Shown: positions 33,397 through 37,486 of the stretch, piece after piece | Layout of the letters: each line of letters begins with the position of its first letter | Numbering within the stretch: the stretch's first letter is position 1 | Source of the DNA: an uncultured Bacteroidia bacterium | Lineage (GTDB): Bacteria; Bacteroidota; Bacteroidia; Bacteroidales; UBA932 | NCBI GenBank assembly: GCA_902778105.1 | Contig: CACYWN010000025.1 | Span: 1 to 37,486 of the forward strand | DNA: 37,486 bases | Direction: 5' to 3' | Program-made: the position numbers and the translations under genes | The notes under the pieces: model-generated | The model's input: the letters and a program-made list of their open reading frames with translations, nothing else | The model's database searches: none | Told to the model about the DNA's origin: nothing

Positions 33397-34827
33397 ATGA
33401 AGCAATACACCCACGCCTGGCTCGCCATGATGGCGATGAAACGCATCGAGTATGCGAAGATTCCGGTGAAACAGCAGGATGACGCCAAAGCCCTTATCAC
33501 CTGGTTCAAGAACTACCGGGACCTGGTCCTCCAGGGGGCCTGGTATCCTGATTCCGTCTTCAAGGACATGTCCAGCAGCCATATCGCCAAGTACTTCCCC
33601 CTGGCGGACTACCAGAAGAAGGGCTCCGGCCTCGAGTCGGCCCTCGCGGACGACGTGGGCGAGATCGACGGCGAACCGGAGGAGGTCAATGACGAGAACC
33701 CGAAGATCCGGATCGAGTCGAAGTTCAGGAAGATGCCCCAGACCTTGCGGATGTTCAACCGGGGAAAGGGTTCTGTCCTGTACGATCAGCCGTACATCCA
33801 GTTCAAGCGCCACAACCTTTGCGACCGTTGCGAGTCATTCACGGAAAGCCTGATCGACTCCTTCAAGATCCTGACGATGGAGAATCCCGGCGCACCCGTG
33901 ATCCCTTCCAACAATCACATCGCGATGCGGTTCTTCATCCTTTCCCACTATATCGCCGACGGCCATATGCCCTTGCATTGCGACGCCCGTTCTTTCTATA
34001 ACAAGAACGAAGTGCACGCGTTCATCGAGAAGATGTGGGATGACCAGGTCCAGGCCGCCTACAAGATCGACGAGTACAATGAGCGCTTCTATTACGACAA
34101 GGACGGCTATCCGCTCCTGAATGAGGACACGGAGCCTTCTCCGCTGATCAAGTATGTGGAGAAGGAACTGCGCGACCGTTCGTTCAGCTGGGACTGGGGC
34201 GATGACAACAACAATACCTGGGATTACATGAGCGGCATAACCCAGTATTCGTACCTGCTGGCCTATGACCTGATTCCTGCAGACCGGGATCCCAAGCAGA
34301 TCTCGACGGAATACTATATGGGAACCGAGGCTTACCAGGAGCATTTCGAGGAGTATAGCAAGATCATCCTGGGCGATGCCGTGGAAAGCATCGCCAAGGT
34401 GTGGCTGCACGCCTGGTGCCGCTACCGCAGCTGGTTCCGCGACCATGAACTGGGCATCCTGAAAGCGAAGACGAAGACGGCCCAAACGATGTTCAACGCA
34501 ACGGACAAGATCATTGACACGCATCCGGGACTCATCACGAAAAAGCAGGATGCGATCGAGGCCGCGGAACAGACGCTCCAGGCCCGGGAGTATGACCTGA
34601 ATGATGCCATCAGCAAAGGCAAGAGCGTCAAAACAAAGACGGAATCCCGCAATGCTGCCGCCCGGAAAGTGGAGAAACTGAAGGAGGAACTGTCCAGGCT
34701 CGAAGCCGAACTCGACAAGGCGGTCTCCTACTGGGATATCCATCAGGCCGTCTATATCGCCGCACAGCTGGAGATGAAGAGCAAGGAAGCCGAGATCGAG
34801 AAGTACGGAAAAACCAATTCGGTTTAG
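33397..34827 (+). CDS. S1/P1 nuclease- or zinc phospholipase C-like protein with coiled-coil tail
   Basis: This 476-residue protein begins MKQYTHAWLAMMAMKR with no signal peptide. It has a helical metal-binding core (about 1-350): His6/Trp8, Asp52 (YPDSVF), His62, and the strong motif LSHYIADGHMPLHCD with His184, Asp188, His190, His194 and Asp196, then VWLHAWCRYRSW (His338). This resembles the S1/P1 nuclease and zinc-dependent phospholipase C superfamily, whose members are usually exported and cut single-stranded nucleic acid or phospholipids. From about residue 375 to 470 the sequence is a charged coiled coil. The lack of a signal and the added coil are unusual for that superfamily. I infer a three-zinc or two-zinc hydrolase; the substrate cannot be stated. 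It is last in the three-gene plus-strand cluster. Confidence 0.7.
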   Translation: MKQYTHAWLAMMAMKRIEYAKIPVKQQDDAKALITWFKNYRDLVLQGAWYPDSVFKDMSSSHIAKYFPLADYQKKGSGLESALADDVGEIDGEPEEVNDENPKIRIESKFRKMPQTLRMFNRGKGSVLYDQPYIQFKRHNLCDRCESFTESLIDSFKILTMENPGAPVIPSNNHIAMRFFILSHYIADGHMPLHCDARSFYNKNEVHAFIEKMWDDQVQAAYKIDEYNERFYYDKDGYPLLNEDTEPSPLIKYVEKELRDRSFSWDWGDDNNNTWDYMSGITQYSYLLAYDLIPADRDPKQISTEYYMGTEAYQEHFEEYSKIILGDAVESIAKVWLHAWCRYRSWFRDHELGILKAKTKTAQTMFNATDKIIDTHPGLITKKQDAIEAAEQTLQAREYDLNDAISKGKSVKTKTESRNAAARKVEKLKEELSRLEAELDKAVSYWDIHQAVYIAAQLEMKSKEAEIEKYGKTNSV

Positions 34828-34936
34828 TCCGGGTCTTTCCGTACTTCCCGGCTTACGGCTTCACATACCGCTCTCCGGCACATCTTTAACGGCATCGACA
34901 AATGCGGGGGTCCGCGTTCCGGCATGCCTTGGGCAT

Positions 34937-34967
34937 AAAAAAGGAGGACCCGCAATCCGGATCCTCC
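34937..34967 (-). terminator. Rho-independent terminator of the LEA-like gene
   Basis: On the minus strand, a 10-bp stem (GGAGGATCCG with CGGGTCCTCC, one G-U) and 5-base loop are followed by six T. It lies 21 bp after the LEA-like stop codon. Confidence 0.8.
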
Positions 34968-34987
34968 CTTCACTCGTTGAACAGGGG

Positions 34988-35383
34988 TTAGGCCTCCTTC
35001 TCGTCCTTATCTTTCTGGAGCTTGGCTTTGGCCTTTTCCACGACCTCGGCGCCTTTCGCCTTGGCCTTGCCCACGGCTTCGCCGACTTCCTCCTTGGCAT
35101 CGGCATAGAGGTCCTTGGCCTTGTCGGAAGCCTTGGCATAGACATCCTTCGCCTTGTCGGCGGCCTTGTCATAGACCTCCTTGCCCTTGTCCTTGGCCTT
35201 GGCGGCGAAAACCTTGGCATCCTCGAGGGCGTCCTTGGCGTCTTCCTTGACACCATCGTACACCTTCTTCACGCTTTCTTCGACTTTGTCGCTGGCCTTG
35301 CCGGCATAATACTGGACTTTCTCTCCCAGGGTAACCTTTCCGTCACCGTTGAGGTCCATCGGGTTCACTTTTTCTTCTTCCAT
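34988..35383 (-). CDS. LEA-like repeat protein with N-terminal EF-hand loop
   Basis: This 131-residue hydrophilic protein has no signal peptide or membrane helix. Residues 10-21 read DLNGDGKVTLGE, a canonical 12-residue EF-hand calcium loop (Asp1, Asn3, Asp5, Lys7, Thr9, Glu12). From about residue 27 it is made of imperfect 11-residue-type repeats rich in Lys, Ala, Asp and Glu, such as KASDKAKDVYA and KAADKAKDVYA, as in group 3 LEA and apolipoprotein-like amphipathic helices. Such proteins can stabilise membranes or proteins under stress, but its role is unknown. The gene has its own promoter and terminator, so it is a single-gene unit. Confidence 0.75.
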   Translation of the reverse strand: MEEEKVNPMDLNGDGKVTLGEKVQYYAGKASDKVEESVKKVYDGVKEDAKDALEDAKVFAAKAKDKGKEVYDKAADKAKDVYAKASDKAKDLYADAKEEVGEAVGKAKAKGAEVVEKAKAKLQKDKDEKEA

Positions 35384-35407
35384 AATGTTATCAGTGTTTG
35401 GTTCTCA

Positions 35408-35415
35408 CAAATTTA
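35408..35415 (-). promoter_or_regulatory. Bacteroidetes -7 element for the LEA-like gene
   Basis: Read on the minus strand this is TAAATTTG, an exact TAnnTTTG match, 24 bp upstream of the start codon at 35383. Confidence 0.55.
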
Positions 35416-35436
35416 CAAAAATCCCGCCAAGCCGTA

Positions 35437-36882
35437 TCATTTTTTTGACCTTTCTCTCCACAGGGCGGTCATGTCTTCCAGGGTCTTGCCCTTGGTCTCC
35501 GGCACCAGGCGCCATACGAAGACGGCGGCGATGATACAGATGACCCCGTACAGGGCATAGGCGAAGAAGTGGCCGAAACTGTCCCCCATGGCCCCGAGCT
35601 TCATGTTGTACATCGGGACGAAGGTGGAGGAGACGATGAAGTTGAAAATCCATTGGAAGGCGACCGCGATGGCCGTGGCCTGCGAGCGGATCGTGTTCGG
35701 GAAGAGTTCGGAGATGTACACCCAGCAGATCGGACCCCAGCTGAACATGAAGCACGCGCTGTACACCATGATGGAGAGGGGAGCGACGAAGGCCGGGAGG
35801 GTCATGACGTTCGAGAGGGCCACTCCCAGTGCGCCCACGGCCATGCCGAGGGAACCCGTGATGAGGAGCGGTTTGCGGCCGAGCTTCTCCACCGTAAACA
35901 CGGCGACGAGGGTGAAGCTGATGTTGATGATGCCCATGATCACCGTGAACAGCATGTTGTTCGAGACGCCCATCGACTCGAAGATGCGCGGGGCGAAATA
36001 CAGCACCGCGTTGATGCCGATGGCCTGTTGGAATACGCTGAGCATGCACCCGATGAAGATGACCATGAATCCGTAGGCGAACAGTTTCTCGGTCTTTTCC
36101 ACCGCCGTGGCCTTGATCTCCGCGAGGATTTCGCGGGCCTTGGCCTCGCCGTTGATGTTGGAGAGCACCGTGAGGGCCTTGCCGTCCTGCCCGTTGAGGG
36201 CGAGGAAACGCGGCGTCTCCGGGACGAGGAGGATCAGCAGGGTGAACAGGCCGGCCGGGACGCACTCGGACACGAACATCACCCGCCAGCCCACGGCGTT
36301 GGTCCATTCCACGACGGCCGGATCGTTCGCGTGGGAGCGGATGATCAGGAAGTTCACGAAATACACCACGAGTTGGCCGAAGATGATGGCGAACTGGTTC
36401 CAGGACACGAGGGTGCCGCGCTTGTTCGCCGGGGCGACCTCAGCGATGTACATCGGGCACAGGGCCGATGCCAGGCCCACGCCGATGCCGCCGAGCACGC
36501 GGTACAGGTTGAACGCCACCAGGAGGCTCTTCGTCGCGACGCCCTTCTGGAAGAACAGGAACTCCGGATAGTAGGAGCCGAGGGCGGAGAGGAAGAACAT
36601 GATGCCGGCGCAGAACAGCGACTTCTTACGTCCCAGGCTGGAGGCCATCCAGCCGGAGAGGAACGCGCCGATGATGCAGCCGATGAGGGCGCTGGAGGTC
36701 GTGAAACCGTGCCAGCCGTCGGTGTAGGTGAAGTCGGAAGCGCTCTGGAAGAACGCCTGCAGGCCTTTCTCCGCACCCGAAATAACCGCGGTGTCGTACC
36801 CGAACAGCAGGCCGCCGATGACGGCCACGAGGACAATGGAAAACAGGTAGCCGGGGCTACCTGTCTGTCTGTAACTAGTCAT
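35437..36882 (-). CDS. xylE: Sugar porter MFS transporter, XylE-like (D-xylose:H+ symporter type)
   Basis: This 481-residue protein has 12 hydrophobic segments and the sugar-porter signatures: GGLLFGYDTAVISGAEKGL, GRKKSLF after helix 2, RVLGGIGVGLASALCPMYIAE, PETPRFL, QQAIGINAVLYFAP and PETKGKTLEDM. The Gln-Gln-x-x-x-x-Asn motif in helix 7 contacts the sugar in XylE and GLUT proteins. The gene lies 36 bp after xylA on the same strand, so xylose is the likely substrate and the two genes form an operon. A short dispersed repeat fills the spacer. Confidence 0.9.
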   Translation of the reverse strand: MTSYRQTGSPGYLFSIVLVAVIGGLLFGYDTAVISGAEKGLQAFFQSASDFTYTDGWHGFTTSSALIGCIIGAFLSGWMASSLGRKKSLFCAGIMFFLSALGSYYPEFLFFQKGVATKSLLVAFNLYRVLGGIGVGLASALCPMYIAEVAPANKRGTLVSWNQFAIIFGQLVVYFVNFLIIRSHANDPAVVEWTNAVGWRVMFVSECVPAGLFTLLILLVPETPRFLALNGQDGKALTVLSNINGEAKAREILAEIKATAVEKTEKLFAYGFMVIFIGCMLSVFQQAIGINAVLYFAPRIFESMGVSNNMLFTVIMGIINISFTLVAVFTVEKLGRKPLLITGSLGMAVGALGVALSNVMTLPAFVAPLSIMVYSACFMFSWGPICWVYISELFPNTIRSQATAIAVAFQWIFNFIVSSTFVPMYNMKLGAMGDSFGHFFAYALYGVICIIAAVFVWRLVPETKGKTLEDMTALWRERSKK

Positions 36883-36884
36883 AT

Positions 36885-36920
36885 CCTGTCATTCTGAGGA
36901 ACAACGTGACGTGAGAATCT
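36885..36920 (+). repeat. Short dispersed repeat, copy 3 (xylA-xylE spacer)
   Basis: The copy starts CCTGTCATTCTGAGG and ends GTGAGAATCT. It is related at both ends to the copies in rnfC and rnfG, with a different middle. It fills nearly the whole spacer and its last two bases fall in the xylA stop codon. Confidence 0.65.
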
Positions 36921-37486
36921 ATTTCGCGTAGAGGTTCAGCAGGGTCTCGTAGAGTTCCTGCTTGCCGGATTCGGCAACGACCTCGCCCTTCGCCTTGGCG
37001 TACTCGTAGAGTTCCTCGAGGGTGGCGTTGCCTTCCTCGAATTTCTTGCCGAGGCCGCTGTCGAAGGAAGCGTAACGCTTGGCGACCATCTCGCAGAGCG
37101 GGCTCTCCTCGAGCACGGCGGCGGCGTTCAGCAGGGCGTGGGCCATGGCGTCCATCGCGCTGATGTGGGCGATGAAGATGTCCTCCGGGTCGGTGGAGGA
37201 GCGGCGGAGCTTGGCGTCGAAGTTGGTGCCGCCGTCCTTGAAACCGCCGTTGCGGATGATCTGCATCATGGCCTGGGTGAGGTCGTACGGATCCACCGGG
37301 AACTGGTCGGTATCCCAGCCGTTCTGGGCGTCGCCGCGGTTGGCGTCGATGCTGCCGAGGAAGCCGTTGTCGACCGCCACGGTGAGTTCGTGCTCGAAGG
37401 TGTGGCCGGCGAGGGTGGCGTGGTTCACCTCGATGTTCACCTTGAAGTCCTTGTCCAGGCCGTTGGCGCGGAGGAAGCCGATCACG
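36919..37486 (-). CDS. xylA: Xylose isomerase (C-terminal part, cut by the window edge)
   Basis: The last 188 or so residues of xylose isomerase are visible; the N-terminal half lies outside. Visible parts include [19 protein letters not shown], with the metal-binding Glu and His, and [20 protein letters not shown] with the Asp ligands of the second metal site. The C-terminal helical arm ends [10 protein letters not shown]. The enzyme converts D-xylose to D-xylulose in the cytoplasm with two divalent metal ions. It is upstream of the XylE-like transporter in a xylose operon; a xylulokinase gene may lie further upstream, outside the window. Confidence 0.95.
   Translation of the reverse strand, partial: VIGFLRANGLDKDFKVNIEVNHATLAGHTFEHELTVAVDNGFLGSIDANRGDAQNGWDTDQFPVDPYDLTQAMMQIIRNGGFKDGGTNFDAKLRRSSTDPEDIFIAHISAMDAMAHALLNAAAVLEESPLCEMVAKRYASFDSGLGKKFEEGNATLEELYEYAKAKGEVVAESGKQELYETLLNLYAK

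Noticed and set aside
34861-35256. Alternative minus-strand frame rich in Arg, Pro and Ser over the LEA-like gene
   Set aside because: It is the shifted reading of the Lys/Ala repeats. The other frame has the EF-hand loop, a promoter and a matching terminator.

Overview
The window looks like a chromosomal segment of a GC-rich member of the Bacteroidales. The signs are a TonB-dependent receptor with an STN domain next to a DUF4249 lipoprotein, an rseC-rnfBCDGEA operon in Bacteroidetes order, promoters of the TAnnTTTG type, few Shine-Dalgarno sites, and xylE/xylA. GC content is about 60% by eye, except for a more AT-rich stretch at about 22.4-23.25 kb. The lineage cannot be narrowed further from sequence alone.

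Layout. 0-3.9 kb: tail of an unknown gene, a TonB-dependent receptor broken by a frameshift, and its DUF4249 partner. 3.9-4.35 kb: a gene-free, hairpin-rich gap between convergent genes. 4.35-6.33 kb (minus): an organophosphate-type MFS transporter and a HAD phosphatase. 6.37-11.67 kb (plus): two tandem M23 (LytM) membrane proteins, one lacking a catalytic His, then a MerR regulator, a Nif3-like protein, a coiled-coil zinc-ribbon protein and DnaB. 11.67-18.08 kb: a DUF3108 protein, RseC and the complete Rnf complex, which couples ferredoxin:NAD+ electron transfer to ion transport. 18.1-21.9 kb: two small outer-membrane barrels, an unknown exported protein, a PPC/DUF296 protein and a Dcu-type C4-dicarboxylate transporter.

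21.9-23.3 kb: tRNA-Arg(TCT), a strong terminator, then a small AT-rich remnant island with large inverted repeats and an N-terminally truncated AlbA_2/HATPase-type regulator. 23.35-25.4 kb: a C69 dipeptidase and a stand-alone PAS protein. 25.4-29.5 kb (minus): a tightly coupled four-gene set (zinc alcohol dehydrogenase, aldo/keto reductase, amidohydrolase, GH43-like lipoprotein) that reads as an oxidative sugar-catabolism cassette. 29.57-34.83 kb (plus): a C92-M28 fusion lipoprotein, a type-B carboxylesterase lipoprotein and an S1/P1-nuclease-like protein with a coiled-coil tail. 34.99-37.49 kb (minus): an LEA-like repeat protein with an EF-hand loop, then xylE and the 3' part of xylA.

The most unusual items are the C92-M28 fusion, the S1/P1-like protein without a signal peptide, the EF-hand/LEA-like protein, a short dispersed repeat embedded in the 3' coding ends of rnf genes, and the structured non-coding gap at 3.9-4.3 kb. 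I found no CRISPR array, prophage, complete transposon or recognisable defence system.
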